From Bacillus sp. 165 (GTDB lineage Bacteria; Bacillota; Bacilli; Bacillales; Bacillaceae_G): DNA of 64,000 nt. The stretch covers positions 124,001-188,000 of the forward strand of contig NZ_JAGHKQ010000004.1 in NCBI RefSeq assembly GCF_017742235.1. Reading direction: 5' to 3'. Position 1 is the first letter of the stretch, and every line of letters begins with the position of its first letter. The position numbers and the translations under genes are program-made. The notes under the pieces are model-generated. The model was not told the origin of the DNA. It saw only the letters and a program-made list of their open reading frames with translations, and did no database searches. Positions 8,605 through 17,574 of this stretch are shown one piece after another.

Positions 8605-8997
8605 ATCGAAATCTTACAAATTGTGGGACTAGGGTTGATTGCCACCTTTTTGGCTGCGGTGTTGAACCAGCAAAAATCGAGTATTACATCCATGTTTATT
8701 GTATTTGTCAGCAGTGTTATGTTTTTAATTTTGATTGATCAAATCAGTGCAGTATTAAAAATGGTAGAACGCATTGCTAGTGAAGCCAAGGTGAATACGA
8801 TATATGTCGAGACACTGCTCAAAATTATCGGAATTGCCTATATAGCAGAATTTGGGGCGCAGATTACAAAGGATGCCGGACAAGGTGCCCTGGCTTCTAA
8901 AATCGAGCTTGCGGGCAAAGTTCTTATTCTTGTGATGGCAATTCCGATTTTAACAGTGGTCATTCAAACGATTCTTGGATTTTTACCGAATTCATAA
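8605..8997 (+). CDS. spoIIIAD: Stage III sporulation protein SpoIIIAD, with a non-standard start codon
   Basis: About 130 residues with three or four membrane segments and the conserved core EFGAQITKDAGQGALASKIELAGK. The frame opens at 8590 and reads AAG GGG GGT ATT ATC ATC GAA ATC TTA CAA ATT GTG; no ATG, GTG or TTG occurs before 8623. The ribosome site AAAGGGGGG (8588-8597) fits initiation at ATC 8602/8605 or ATT 8599, and the encoded (I)IIEILQIVGLGL aligns with B. subtilis MQIDIVQIVGLGL. A GTG start at 8623 would sit 25 bases from the ribosome site and lose conserved residues. The exact start is therefore uncertain. Confidence 0.9.
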   Translation: MEILQIVGLGLIATFLAAVLNQQKSSITSMFIVFVSSVMFLILIDQISAVLKMVERIASEAKVNTIYVETLLKIIGIAYIAEFGAQITKDAGQGALASKIELAGKVLILVMAIPILTVVIQTILGFLPNS

Positions 8998-9017
8998 GGT
9001 GAAAAAGGGGTGAGCAG

Positions 9018-10190
9018 ATGATACGTAAGACAAGCATCAGGGCCTTCTTCTTATTCCTTTTGTTTTTTTCATTACCAGTAGTTGTACAAGCTTCGCCCCC
9101 ACAGCAAAATATAGTCAATCAACAACTGGAACAATTAGGAGTAGAAGATATACAGAAGTATTGGGATGATCTAGTAACTAGATATGGAGGCTACCTTCCT
9201 GAAAGCCAGAAAGGGAGCTTTATAGAATTTATTAAAGGTGATAAGCAGATTTCATTGAAGCAATGGTTTGGAGGTTTAATGAAATTTTTATTTCATGCTC
9301 TGATTGCAAATGGAAAGTTGCTCGGCACGTTGATTTTACTGACGGTTTTTAGTGCACTTTTACAGTCGTTGCAATCAGCTTTTGATAAAAGCAGTGTGGG
9401 AAAAATAGCTGATGCAGTTGTATACATGGTACTTATAGTATTTGCTTTAAATAGTTTTTATGTTGCAACAACCTATGCCAAAGATGCAATTCAAACCATG
9501 ATTGATTTTATTTTGGCTCTTATGCCTATTATTTTGGCTTTGATTGCAACCGCTGGTGGAGTTGTGTCTGTCTCTTTTTTTCACCCGATTCTAATATTTT
9601 TAATGAATACAAGCGGAATGCTGATGAATTATATTGTATTGCCGCTCTTATTTTTAGCAACACTGCTTAACATTGTGAGTACGATGAGCGATCAGTATAA
9701 AGTAACCAAGTTGGCCAAGTTGCTGCAGAATGTCAGCGTTGGTTTAATCGGAGTATTTCTCACAGTATTCCTCGGGGTACTTTCGGTGCAGGGGACAGCG
9801 ACTGCAGTAGCGGATGGGGTTGCTGTAAAAACGGCAAAATTTATTACGGGTAACTTTATTCCGGTTGTTGGACGAATGTTTACTGATGCTGCAGATACAG
9901 TGTTGACTGCTTCAGCTCTATTAAAGAATACAGTAGGTATTGCTGGTGTTATTATTTTGCTTTTAATTGTTGCTTTTCCGGCTATTCAAATCTTTTCCAT
10001 CGCTTTTATTTATAAATTTGCAGCCGCTGTATTGCAGCCAATAGGAAGCAATTCTATCATTCAATGCATTGATATTATCGGAAAAAGTGTCATCTATGTT
10101 TTTGCATGCTTAGCAATTGTTTCATTTATGTTTTTTTTAAGCATTACTATCGTCATTGCAGCAGGGAACTTGACACTTATGATGCGGTGA
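9018..10190 (+). CDS. spoIIIAE: Stage III sporulation protein SpoIIIAE
   Basis: A 390-residue polytopic protein of the SpoIIIA channel, likely its permease-like subunit. It has an N-terminal signal-like helix (FFLFLLFFSLPVVVQASPP), a polar domain to about residue 75, then at least six to seven hydrophobic helices, including segments ALMPIILALIATAGGVV and GVIILLLIVAFPAIQIFSIAF. An AAAAGGGGTGAG ribosome site precedes the ATG. Order within the operon matches B. subtilis. Confidence 0.96.
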   Translation: MIRKTSIRAFFLFLLFFSLPVVVQASPPQQNIVNQQLEQLGVEDIQKYWDDLVTRYGGYLPESQKGSFIEFIKGDKQISLKQWFGGLMKFLFHALIANGKLLGTLILLTVFSALLQSLQSAFDKSSVGKIADAVVYMVLIVFALNSFYVATTYAKDAIQTMIDFILALMPIILALIATAGGVVSVSFFHPILIFLMNTSGMLMNYIVLPLLFLATLLNIVSTMSDQYKVTKLAKLLQNVSVGLIGVFLTVFLGVLSVQGTATAVADGVAVKTAKFITGNFIPVVGRMFTDAADTVLTASALLKNTVGIAGVIILLLIVAFPAIQIFSIAFIYKFAAAVLQPIGSNSIIQCIDIIGKSVIYVFACLAIVSFMFFLSITIVIAAGNLTLMMR

Positions 10191-10202
10191 GGAGGTGAAG
10201 AT

Positions 10203-10838
10203 ATGCAATTCATTACGGAGTGGATCCATAATATTATCGTATTTATCCTTCTGGCAACCGTTATTACGATGCTGCTTCCAAATTCAAGTATGCAAAAATA
10301 TGTAAAGTTTGTCGTGAGTTTGCTTCTTATCGTGTTAATTTTAAATCCTTTGTTTAAATTGCTGCATACCGACATCAATGAAGTTATTTCAAGTTTTAAT
10401 GATAAAGCTTATGTTGCAAACGGAAATGTAGAAAATTTAATAGATGTAAAGAAAAAAGAAATACAAGCCTCACAACGTGCATATATTTTAAAACAGATGG
10501 CTGTCCAAATGGAAAAACAAGTTGCAGAAGACTTGCAAAAGAAATATGGAGTAACAATGGCGGATGTGAGGTTGACCGTTAAAGAAGGAAGGCAGGAGGT
10601 TCAATCTGTTGAAGATCTTGCTGGAGTAACTGTAACCGTTGTAAAGGGTGAGTCAAAGCGGTCAACGACAATAGAAACAGTAAAAAAGGTTGAAATCAAT
10701 ACCGATACGCCGTATCAATCCCGTTTGGAGGACAATACATCTTCAGATATACAAAACTATCTCGCAAGGGAATGGCAGCTAGAAGAGAAGAAAATTAGTG
10801 TAGTAGTGGAAGGGGGGACAGGAAGAACGAATGAGTGA
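10203..10838 (+). CDS. spoIIIAF: Stage III sporulation protein SpoIIIAF
   Basis: A 211-residue protein with two N-terminal membrane helices (about residues 5-25 and 34-52) and a soluble C-terminal domain expected to face the intermembrane space, where it contributes to the SpoIIIA complex. GAGGAGGTG lies before the ATG, and its 3' end overlaps spoIIIAG by eight bases, pointing to translational coupling. Confidence 0.95.
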   Translation: MQFITEWIHNIIVFILLATVITMLLPNSSMQKYVKFVVSLLLIVLILNPLFKLLHTDINEVISSFNDKAYVANGNVENLIDVKKKEIQASQRAYILKQMAVQMEKQVAEDLQKKYGVTMADVRLTVKEGRQEVQSVEDLAGVTVTVVKGESKRSTTIETVKKVEINTDTPYQSRLEDNTSSDIQNYLAREWQLEEKKISVVVEGGTGRTNE

Positions 10839-11490
10839 CAATAAAAAAGAATCCTTTTTCAGCAAGCTGTTTAGTGGAAATGAGGAAGACGTGAAAACTC
10901 GTAAAAAATTAACACCTAAGCTTGTGGTTATTTTGTTAGCAATAGGAATTTTGCTCATGCTCTCAAGTAATATGTTGTCGGAAAAGAAAGTAAAGGAAGC
11001 AGTAAACCCGGTATTTCAAGAGCAAACACAACAACAAGAATCTAACGATGTTCCTGCATTTGCATCCAAGAGCAAAAGTTCTTCCGAAATAGACAAATAT
11101 GAAGAAAAGTACGAACGGCAGTTGAAAGAAGCTCTTGAGAAGGTTATGGGAGTAAAAGATGTGACAGTTGTTGTCAATCTAGAATCTTCAGAATTAAAAA
11201 TACTAGAAAAGGATACTGTAACGCGTTCACAGCAAACTCATGAAACAGATCGAGAAGGAGGAAAGCGTGACGTAGAAGATCAGTCAGAAGAAAAAAAGGT
11301 GGTTATTACACGTAAAGGTGATCAAGAAACACCTATCGTCATTCAAACAGAAAAGCCGGATATTCGAGGCGTTCTGATTGTGGCAAAGGGTGCTGATAAC
11401 ATAAAAGTAAAAACAATGATTGTGGAAGCTGTTACGAGGATGCTTGGGGTATCCAGCCATCGCGTGTCAGTTTTACCTAAAAAGAATTGA
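10831..11490 (+). CDS. spoIIIAG: Stage III sporulation protein SpoIIIAG
   Basis: A 219-residue single-pass protein. After a polar N-terminus it has one helix (KLVVILLAIGILLMLSS) and a soluble domain with a secretin-like ring-building motif; the segment VMGVKDVTVVVNLESSE and the end ADNIKVKTMIVEAVTRMLGV are family-typical. In B. subtilis this protein forms a large ring between the two cell membranes. It overlaps spoIIIAF and is 13 bases from spoIIIAH. Confidence 0.96.
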   Translation: MSDNKKESFFSKLFSGNEEDVKTRKKLTPKLVVILLAIGILLMLSSNMLSEKKVKEAVNPVFQEQTQQQESNDVPAFASKSKSSSEIDKYEEKYERQLKEALEKVMGVKDVTVVVNLESSELKILEKDTVTRSQQTHETDREGGKRDVEDQSEEKKVVITRKGDQETPIVIQTEKPDIRGVLIVAKGADNIKVKTMIVEAVTRMLGVSSHRVSVLPKKN

Positions 11491-11503
11491 GGAGGAGAGT
11501 AAT

Positions 11504-12055
11504 TTGGTGAAAAAGCAAACAGTTTGGTTATTAACGATGTTGAGTTTAGTGGTGGTGCTATCGGTTTATTATGTTACAACTCCGGACAGCCCTCCAACAA
11601 ATCCGGTAACAACTCCGATGAAAGAAGGAAAAGAAGCAGCGAAGGAACAGGGAGCTTCTGAAAAAACAAATGCGAAAGAGGAAAAAGAAACAGTATTTGG
11701 CACAGGAGATGACTACTTTGCACAGCTTCGTTTAAATCTTACAGAAAAAAGAGATGAAATGAAAGAAAGATTACAAGAAGTTATGGGTTCTGCAAGTGTA
11801 TCTGCTGAGAAAAAGAACGAAGCGTATGATCAGCTGCAAGAATTAGACAATGTTGAAGCCAAGGAAGCAGTATTGGAAACATTAATAAAAACAAATGGAT
11901 ATAAAGAAGTTTTAGTTCGCGCGGATGGAGAAGAGGTACGTATTACTGTAAAAGCACAAAAATCATCTGCTAAGGAAGCCAATAAAATTATTCAGCTTGT
12001 AAGAGGAGAGCTAGGAACGAAGAATGTGGCAGTACAGTTTGAGCCAATACAATAA
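11504..12055 (+). CDS. spoIIIAH: Stage III sporulation protein SpoIIIAH
   Basis: Mother-cell partner of forespore SpoIIQ. The 183-residue protein has one N-terminal helix (KKQTVWLLTMLSLVVVLSVY), a charged linker rich in Glu/Lys and a C-terminal YscJ/FliF-like domain (VLVRADGEEVRITVKAQ, NKIIQLVRGELG). The linker is shorter than in the 218-residue B. subtilis protein. The start is TTG at 11504 (GTG at 11507 is possible), with GGAGGAGAG at 11491-11499. A strong terminator ends the operon. Confidence 0.95.
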   Translation: MVKKQTVWLLTMLSLVVVLSVYYVTTPDSPPTNPVTTPMKEGKEAAKEQGASEKTNAKEEKETVFGTGDDYFAQLRLNLTEKRDEMKERLQEVMGSASVSAEKKNEAYDQLQELDNVEAKEAVLETLIKTNGYKEVLVRADGEEVRITVKAQKSSAKEANKIIQLVRGELGTKNVAVQFEPIQ

Positions 12056-12060
12056 AAGCA

Positions 12061-12092
12061 AGCTATCGGGTCGCAGCCCGATAGCTTTTTTA
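12061..12092 (+). terminator. spoIIIA operon terminator
   Basis: AGCTATCGGG pairs perfectly with CCCGATAGCT around TCGCAG-type loop bases, followed by a T6 run, six bases after the spoIIIAH stop. Confidence 0.93.
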
Positions 12093-12321
12093 GTTAGAGC
12101 AAATATAGAATTTTTAGGGCTGCTTTCACCCACTCATAATATGAGATAAAAATAGAGTAGCTTTGCGGTGAAAAGAATGAAACAGGATAACTATATCCAT
12201 TTAAAATCATTCTTTTGCTTAATGCTATACTTAATCTAGTATATTATCCCTCGGTAAAGCAAAGGGAGCGTCTTCAGTAAAGGGGAATCTATATTGTAAA
12301 TTTCGAAATACTACACAGTTT

Positions 12322-12513
12322 TCAAACGGGCAGCCTTTTTAGGACGACAGGCTCGTTGCCGCCAGCTTCGAATCTTTCCATATAGTGATGTTGCTTCATA
12401 TAGTAAATCAAAGGTTCTTGGAAACGACGGTTGCTTTTTCCGCATCGCATCTGAATAAAAAGGACAATTAACCACACAGCAGCTACAGGTATAAGTAATA
12501 ATAACCAAATCAT
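12322..12513 (-). CDS. Small single-pass membrane protein, unknown function
   Basis: A 63-residue protein starting at the ATG at 12513, with AAGGGAG nine bases upstream. One hydrophobic N-terminal helix (MIWLLLLIPVAAVWLIVLFI) is followed by a basic, His/Tyr-containing tail (MRCGKSNRRFQEPLIYYMK). Isolated between spoIIIA and accB, on the opposite strand. I do not recognise the family. The 229-base gap to the spoIIIA terminator holds no other gene that I can see. Confidence 0.6.
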   Translation of the reverse strand: MIWLLLLIPVAAVWLIVLFIQMRCGKSNRRFQEPLIYYMKQHHYMERFEAGGNEPVVLKRLPV

Positions 12514-12659
12514 AGTATAGGCTCCCTTCTTAATATATTCCAGAACTAACCATATCATAGAGACTTATAGAAACCGTAAATAAACTGTAAATAAAATAGT
12601 AAGTTTTGGTAAAATATATATAAAGTATAAATTTATAAGTGTCTCTACTTAAAGTGGTC

Positions 12660-12702
12660 TTGCCAATTTTGCATATAACTTGCTATTATTACTAGGTAGT
12701 AA
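12660..12702 (+). promoter_or_regulatory. accBC promoter with an overlapping FapR-like operator
   Basis: TTGCCA (12660-12665) and TATTAT (12684-12689), 18 bases apart, form a plausible sigma-A promoter. TTATTACTAGGTAGTAA (12686-12702) overlaps the -10 box and start region, contains a perfect inverted repeat TTACTA-GG-TAGTAA, and matches 14 of 17 positions of the FapR consensus as I recall it (TTAGTACCTRGTTTTAA, reverse strand). Confidence 0.55.
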
Positions 12703-12823
12703 AAGTTATTAAAAAAACACTTATACTCTGTTAAAAAGTGAACGGAGCTATAAAAATTATTGAAATTTTACAAAATATTATCGTAATATGAATGTATAAA
12801 CAACAAAGTGGGAGTGGATGAAC

Positions 12824-13309
12824 ATGTTCAAAATTCAAGAGGTTCGAGAATTAATTAAACTAATTGACGGCTCAAATATTGATGAGTTCGAATATGAAAA
12901 CGATGGTGCAACAATCCGAATGAAAAAGCAGGCAAATACAGTGGTAACATACCAGGAAGCTCCTAAGCAGGCAGTAGCAGTTGCTCCAGTTGTTGAGGAA
13001 AAAGTTGCGGCTCCAGTAGCTGTCAGTGCTCCTCAGCCACAAGTAGAAGAAGCGCCTAAGAAAGAAGATGCAAATCTTCAAAAAATCACTTCTCCAATGG
13101 TAGGGACATTTTACGCTTCTCCATCTCCGGATGCCGCTTCTTATGTTAATGTAGGGGACCGCATCAATGCAGAGACAGTGGTTTGTATTGTAGAAGCTAT
13201 GAAATTATTCAATGAAATCGAAGCAGAAGTGACTGGCGAAATCGTAGAAGTACTTGTGAAGAATGGACAACTTGTTGAATATGGACAGCCATTGTTCCTT
13301 GTAAAATAA
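12824..13309 (+). CDS. accB: Biotin carboxyl carrier protein of acetyl-CoA carboxylase
   Basis: Carries the biotin that shuttles carboxyl groups from AccC to AccDA in malonyl-CoA synthesis. The 161-residue protein has the N-terminal [15 protein letters not shown] segment, an Ala/Pro/Val-rich flexible linker (about 45-90) and the C-terminal biotinyl domain; biotin attaches to Lys127 in EAMKLFNEI. The ATG at 12824 is chosen since GGAG (12811-12814) is nine bases upstream; the ATG at 12818 is too close. It is followed at 77 bases by accC. Confidence 0.97.
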   Translation: MFKIQEVRELIKLIDGSNIDEFEYENDGATIRMKKQANTVVTYQEAPKQAVAVAPVVEEKVAAPVAVSAPQPQVEEAPKKEDANLQKITSPMVGTFYASPSPDAASYVNVGDRINAETVVCIVEAMKLFNEIEAEVTGEIVEVLVKNGQLVEYGQPLFLVK

Positions 13310-13386
13310 ATACTCGCCTGAAAACTGAGGCTGTTGCGTGCCCAAGTTACGTTTTTTTCATTACCGCATAATAAGGGGGTATGTAT

Positions 13387-14739
13387 ATGATTAAAAAAGT
13401 CTTGATTGCAAATCGAGGAGAAATCGCTGTTCGAATTATACGCGCATGTAAAGAAATGAATATTGAAACAGTGGCTGTCTACTCTGAAGCAGACAAAGAA
13501 GCATTACATGTACAATTGGCAGACGAAGCATACTGTGTAGGTCCTACTTTATCCAAGGAAAGTTATTTGAATTTAACTAATATTATTAGCGTTGCTAAGC
13601 TTACTGCTTGTGATGCCATTCATCCAGGATATGGATTCTTGGCGGAAAATGCAGATTTTGCAGAATTATGCCGTGAATGTAATATTATTTTTATCGGTCC
13701 GAGTCCGGAAGCAATTTCAAAAATGGGTACAAAAGACGTGGCTCGTGATACAATGGAAGAAGCAGGAGTCCCGATTGTTCCGGGTTCTCAAGGGATTATT
13801 AAAAGTACAGAAGAGGCTATCGAACTTGCAAATGAGATGGGATATCCTGTTATCATCAAAGCAACTGCAGGAGGCGGAGGAAAAGGTATTCGCGTAGCAC
13901 ATTCCGAGCAAGAGCTTATCAAGGGTATTCAAATCACTCAACAAGAAGCAAGTACGGCATTTGGAAATCCAGGAGTATATATCGAGAAGTATATTCAAGA
14001 TTTCCGTCATGTAGAAATTCAAGTTATGGCAGACTCCTATGGAAATGTAATTCATCTAGGAGAACGTGATTGTACGATTCAAAGAAGATTGCAAAAGCTG
14101 TTGGAAGAAACGCCATCACCAGCTCTGGATGCCTCTATACGTGAGGAAATGGGGCAAGCAGCAGTCAAGGCGGCAGAGGCAGTAAACTATACTGGTGCAG
14201 GAACAGTTGAGTTTATTTACGAATATAAAGATAAAAAGTTTTATTTCATGGAAATGAACACTCGAATTCAAGTAGAGCATCCTGTTACTGAGATGGTGAC
14301 TGGTGTAGATTTAATTAAAGAACAAATTCGGGTTGCATCAGGTGAAAAGCTTTCTCTTACACAGGAGGAAGTTCAGTTTAATGGGTGGGCAATGGAGTGC
14401 CGCATTAACGCTGAAAACCCTGCAAAGAACTTTATGCCATCTCCTGGGAAAATTCAAATGTACTTACCTCCAGGTGGATATGGCGTCCGTGTTGACTCAG
14501 CTGTATATCCGGGCTACACGATTCCTCCGTATTATGATTCCATGATCGCTAAGCTGATTACGTATGGTAAAACGAGAGAAGAAGCAATTGCAAGAATGAA
14601 GCGGGCGCTGAGCGAATTTGTCATTGAAGGTATACATACGACAATTCCGTTCCATTTGCAGCTTCTTGAACAGCCAGACTTTGTTGAAGGTGAGTTCAAT
14701 ACGAAGTTTTTAGAACAGCATGAGCTTGTGACACAATAA
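13387..14739 (+). CDS. accC: Biotin carboxylase of acetyl-CoA carboxylase
   Basis: ATP-dependent carboxylation of the biotin on AccB. The 450-residue protein has the ATP-grasp fold: N-terminal [15 protein letters not shown], the glycine-rich ATP loop [14 protein letters not shown], catalytic [15 protein letters not shown], and a complete C-terminal domain. The ATG at 13387 has AAGGGGGT at proper distance and gives the same length as in B. subtilis; the ATG at 13381 is too close. accB-accC-yqhY form one unit ending at a terminator. Confidence 0.97.
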   Translation: MIKKVLIANRGEIAVRIIRACKEMNIETVAVYSEADKEALHVQLADEAYCVGPTLSKESYLNLTNIISVAKLTACDAIHPGYGFLAENADFAELCRECNIIFIGPSPEAISKMGTKDVARDTMEEAGVPIVPGSQGIIKSTEEAIELANEMGYPVIIKATAGGGGKGIRVAHSEQELIKGIQITQQEASTAFGNPGVYIEKYIQDFRHVEIQVMADSYGNVIHLGERDCTIQRRLQKLLEETPSPALDASIREEMGQAAVKAAEAVNYTGAGTVEFIYEYKDKKFYFMEMNTRIQVEHPVTEMVTGVDLIKEQIRVASGEKLSLTQEEVQFNGWAMECRINAENPAKNFMPSPGKIQMYLPPGGYGVRVDSAVYPGYTIPPYYDSMIAKLITYGKTREEAIARMKRALSEFVIEGIHTTIPFHLQLLEQPDFVEGEFNTKFLEQHELVTQ

Positions 14740-14758
14740 TTATAAAGGAGGCATAAGC

Positions 14759-15154
14759 ATGGCTGAAAATATATTAGATATGGGTCAAGAAACAACGCTT
14801 GGAAAAGTGGAAATTGCTCCTGAAGTAATAGAGGTAATCGCGGGGATTGCTTCAACAGAAGTAGAAGGAGTAGCCGCAATGCGCGGTAACTTCGCTGCCG
14901 GTGTTGTGGAAAAGCTGGGTAAGAAAAATCACGGAAAAGGCGTAAAAGTAGAGCTTACAAACGATGGGATTATCGTTGATATCTATGTTCTAATGTACTT
15001 TGGCGTATCTATTCCAGCTGTTGCTCAAAAAATTCAGGATAATATCCGTCAAGCATTGTTAACAATGACGGGATTGGACTTAAAAGAAGTAAACGTTCAT
15101 GTTGTTGGAGTAACGTTCGAAGCTCCAAAAGCAGACATCGAACCTGTTTTATAA
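14759..15154 (+). CDS. yqhY: Asp23/Gls24 family protein YqhY
   Basis: A 131-residue DUF322 (Asp23/Gls24) protein. The family core GKVEIAPEVIEVIAGIASTEVEGVAA and the later NVHVVGVTFE are present. In B. subtilis, YqhY is encoded with accBC and its loss disturbs acetyl-CoA carboxylase balance, so a role in tuning fatty acid initiation is likely. GGAGG precedes the ATG and 19 bases separate it from accC. Confidence 0.94.
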   Translation: MAENILDMGQETTLGKVEIAPEVIEVIAGIASTEVEGVAAMRGNFAAGVVEKLGKKNHGKGVKVELTNDGIIVDIYVLMYFGVSIPAVAQKIQDNIRQALLTMTGLDLKEVNVHVVGVTFEAPKADIEPVL

Positions 15155-15158
15155 TATT

Positions 15159-15193
15159 GAAAGGCCGAAGGGGAAATCCTTTGGCCTTTTTTA
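15159..15193 (+). terminator. accBC-yqhY terminator
   Basis: AAAGGCCGAAGG pairs with CCTTTGGCCTTT (small imperfections) and is followed by T6. Confidence 0.88.
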
Positions 15194-15267
15194 ATGAGTA
15201 ATATTCTAATAAATTAAGCTCCCATCAAAAGAGGGTAAAGAATGGCTTTACTAACGAGAATATTACT

Positions 15268-15771
15268 TTATAAAAACAACACCATATGCTCTTCATCTAC
15301 GTAGCCATTGCCAATTTTTAAAGAATGTGGTTCTGTTCCGAACTCTTTGAAACCTATAGATTTATATAAACTTTTTGCTTTTTCATTATCGGCTACAACT
15401 GTAAGAAGCAGTTGTTCAAGTCCGGAGATAGTTGATGCTTTATCTATCATAGCTTGAATAAGCTGTCTTCCAACGCCTCCGCCTTGACTATCCGGATTAA
15501 CATATACTCCCCAAATAGAGGCTTTATGTTTCATCTTCAGTCCTTTTTCCTGTCGAAAACCAGCGATTCCCATCAACATATTTTGTTCATCGAATGCCCC
15601 CAGAACGAAATGATGATCATCGTTCGGAAAAATCTCCATAACCTCTGTTAAAGGGCGGTTCACAAATTCTTCGTAGCTTCCGCTGAAGAGTTCAGGGTGC
15701 TCTCGTAATCCGTGAAGCCGCAGCTCCCAATACATATCAAATTCTTCTTTTGTAATAACACGAAACTCCAT
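15268..15771 (-). CDS. GNAT family N-acetyltransferase
   Basis: A 167-residue acetyl-CoA dependent acetyltransferase of unknown substrate. The acetyl-CoA binding motif A is visible as VNPDSQGGGVGRQLIQAMID (Q/RxxGxG/A), preceded by a strand SIWGVYV, and followed by the typical LLTVVADNEKAKSLYKSIGFKEFG. GGGGGA lies seven bases before the ATG. It stands alone on the opposite strand between accBC and nusB. Confidence 0.9.
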   Translation of the reverse strand: MEFRVITKEEFDMYWELRLHGLREHPELFSGSYEEFVNRPLTEVMEIFPNDDHHFVLGAFDEQNMLMGIAGFRQEKGLKMKHKASIWGVYVNPDSQGGGVGRQLIQAMIDKASTISGLEQLLLTVVADNEKAKSLYKSIGFKEFGTEPHSLKIGNGYVDEEHMVLFL

Positions 15772-15959
15772 TTTCTGTCCCCCGTATTATGAGTTAAACA
15801 ACTATAGTATCTAAAAGGAGTATAGACAGTATACATATTGATAGAATATTTTATAAAATCCGTACATTATGGTATGATATAGACTTAGAAGTTAACCTTT
15901 TTCTGTTTTGTTGCTGTGGAAAACGTGTAAGAAATAAAAAAAGTATGGTATTATCATTA

Positions 15960-16198
15960 TATTGCAGACACGGAAGCAGCTGTTTATAATTTGAGGAGCA
16001 ACTATAGAGCAGTTATTCCTGCATAACATATAAGTAATGTTAACCGTTACCGCAGAGTATGGAGCCTTTGTAAGCGGCTGTTATCCTTTAATGGGTTTTG
16101 GTGTTCTTACGCAGTTTTCGAGTAGGATATACTATCTATTAATGCGGGATAAATTATGACTGAAAAACTATACTATAAAAAAGAAGCAATAAAGGAGA
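15960..16198 (+). promoter_or_regulatory. Structured 5' leader upstream of nusB-folD
   Basis: A gene-free region with several pairing elements. Hairpin 1: AGGAGCAACT (15994-16003) with AGTTATTCCT (16011-16020), nine of ten pairs. Helix 2: TAAC/CCGC (16041-16044, 16050-16053) with GCGG/GTTA (16074-16077, 16080-16083). Helix 3: TTATCC (16081-16086) with GGATAA (16147-16152), which shares bases with helix 2, so the two exclude each other. No known riboswitch consensus was recognised. The part 15772-15960 is AT-rich and probably carries the promoter. Confidence 0.4.
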
Positions 16199-16204
16199 AT
16201 GAAA

Positions 16205-16597
16205 ATGAAGCGCAGGATGGCAAGAGAAAAAGCGATGCAGGCACTGTATCAAATAGATATAAGTGGAGATATCGAACCGAAGGTCGCAATTGAAAATACA
16301 TTAGAAGAAGGCGAAACCAGCGACGAGTTTCTCGAAGATCTTGTGGTAGGTTGCGTTCAACATAAAGCAGAATTAGATGGATTAATAAGCAAACATTTAG
16401 AAAATTGGAAGCTTGAACGTGTTGGCACTGTCGACCGTAATATTTTACGTATAGCTGTATATGAAATGAAGTTTATGAAGGATATTCCTGAAAATGTAAC
16501 AATGAACGAGGCAATTGAAGTAGCGAAAGTATTTGGGGATGAGGAGTCGAAACGTTTCATTAATGGAGTTTTATCAAAGGTAAAACAATCCATTTAA
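16205..16597 (+). CDS. nusB: Transcription antitermination factor NusB
   Basis: A 130-residue all-helical RNA-binding protein that, with NusE (S10), binds boxA and promotes rRNA antitermination. The N-terminus [20 protein letters not shown] and the end [15 protein letters not shown] are family signatures. The ATG at 16205 has GGAG seven bases upstream (16194-16197); the ATG at 16199 is too close. First gene of nusB-folD-xseA-xseB-ispA, as in B. subtilis (yqhZ). Confidence 0.96.
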   Translation: MKRRMAREKAMQALYQIDISGDIEPKVAIENTLEEGETSDEFLEDLVVGCVQHKAELDGLISKHLENWKLERVGTVDRNILRIAVYEMKFMKDIPENVTMNEAIEVAKVFGDEESKRFINGVLSKVKQSI

Positions 16598-16632
16598 TAA
16601 ATAAAGATATAATATAATAGGGGGAATAGGCA

Positions 16633-17496
16633 ATGGTGGCAGAAATAATTCAAGGCATGGAAATTGCACAGCAAAAACGTTCAGAACTTAAAGAAAAAGT
16701 GGGGAAATTAAAAGCTGAGGGTATTACTCCTGGTCTTGCTGTTATTTTGGTAGGAAACAACCCTGCTTCTCGATCATATGTAAAAGGAAAAGAAAAAGGA
16801 TGCGAAGAAGTAGGCATTTATTCTGAATTGATCGAACTACCTGAAACGATTACGGAAGAACAATTATTGCAAGAAATCAATCGTTTAAACTCTGATGATA
16901 CTATTCATGGTATTTTAGTTCAATTACCATTGCCAAAGCATATTAATGAGGATGCCGTTATTGAGAGCATTTCACCTGAGAAAGACGTAGACGGGTTTCA
17001 TCCGATTAGTGTCGGTAAAATGATGACAGGGCAAGATACTTTCCTTCCGTGTACTCCGCATGGGATTATTGAATTAGTGAAAGCAAAAAATATCGATATT
17101 GCTGGCAAACATGTTGTAGTAATTGGTAGAAGTAATATTGTCGGAAAGCCTGTTGGACAATTATTTTTAAATGAAGATGCAACAGTTACATACTGTCATT
17201 CAAAAACACAAAATTTAAAAGAAATTTCAAAACTGGCAGATATTTTAGTTGTAGCTGTAGGGCGTGCTAAATTTGTAACAGCTGATTACGTAAGTGAAGG
17301 AACAGTTGTTATCGACGTTGGGGTAAATAGATTAGAAACAGGGAAGCTGTGCGGCGACGTTGATTTTGATGAAGTACAAAATATAGCAAGCTACATTACT
17401 CCTGTTCCAAAGGGAGTAGGTCCGATGACGATTACAATGTTGTTGCATAATACGGTATTATCTGCAGAACGAAAGCAGATGATTTGTACAAAATAG
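16633..17496 (+). CDS. folD: Bifunctional methylenetetrahydrofolate dehydrogenase/cyclohydrolase
   Basis: Interconverts 5,10-methylene-THF and 10-formyl-THF with NADP+. The 287-residue protein carries [26 protein letters not shown] (catalytic Lys/Tyr region), [34 protein letters not shown], the nucleotide-binding [16 protein letters not shown] and [18 protein letters not shown] lies before the ATG. Supplies one-carbon units for purines and formyl-Met-tRNA. Confidence 0.97.
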   Translation: MVAEIIQGMEIAQQKRSELKEKVGKLKAEGITPGLAVILVGNNPASRSYVKGKEKGCEEVGIYSELIELPETITEEQLLQEINRLNSDDTIHGILVQLPLPKHINEDAVIESISPEKDVDGFHPISVGKMMTGQDTFLPCTPHGIIELVKAKNIDIAGKHVVVIGRSNIVGKPVGQLFLNEDATVTYCHSKTQNLKEISKLADILVVAVGRAKFVTADYVSEGTVVIDVGVNRLETGKLCGDVDFDEVQNIASYITPVPKGVGPMTITMLLHNTVLSAERKQMICTK

Positions 17497-17523
17497 GGAA
17501 TATAAGTCCAATTAATTTAGATC

Positions 17524-17566
17524 AGCAGCGAGGGAGCTTCCCTCGCTGCTAAAGTGAGGAGGGAGC
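17524..17566 (+). promoter_or_regulatory. 12-bp hairpin next to the xseA ribosome site
   Basis: AGCAGCGAGGGA (17524-17535) pairs perfectly with TCCCTCGCTGCT (17539-17550) across a 3-base loop. No T run follows, so it is not a plain terminator. The xseA ribosome site GAGGAGGGAGC (17556-17566) repeats the 5' arm sequence GAGGGAGC, so the 3' arm TCCCTC could instead cover the ribosome site. Confidence 0.6.
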
Positions 17567-17574
17567 TTTGTGTT

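Noticed and set aside
15772-16198. THF riboswitch before nusB-folD
   Set aside because: The helices do not fit the THF riboswitch layout and conserved loops that I know.
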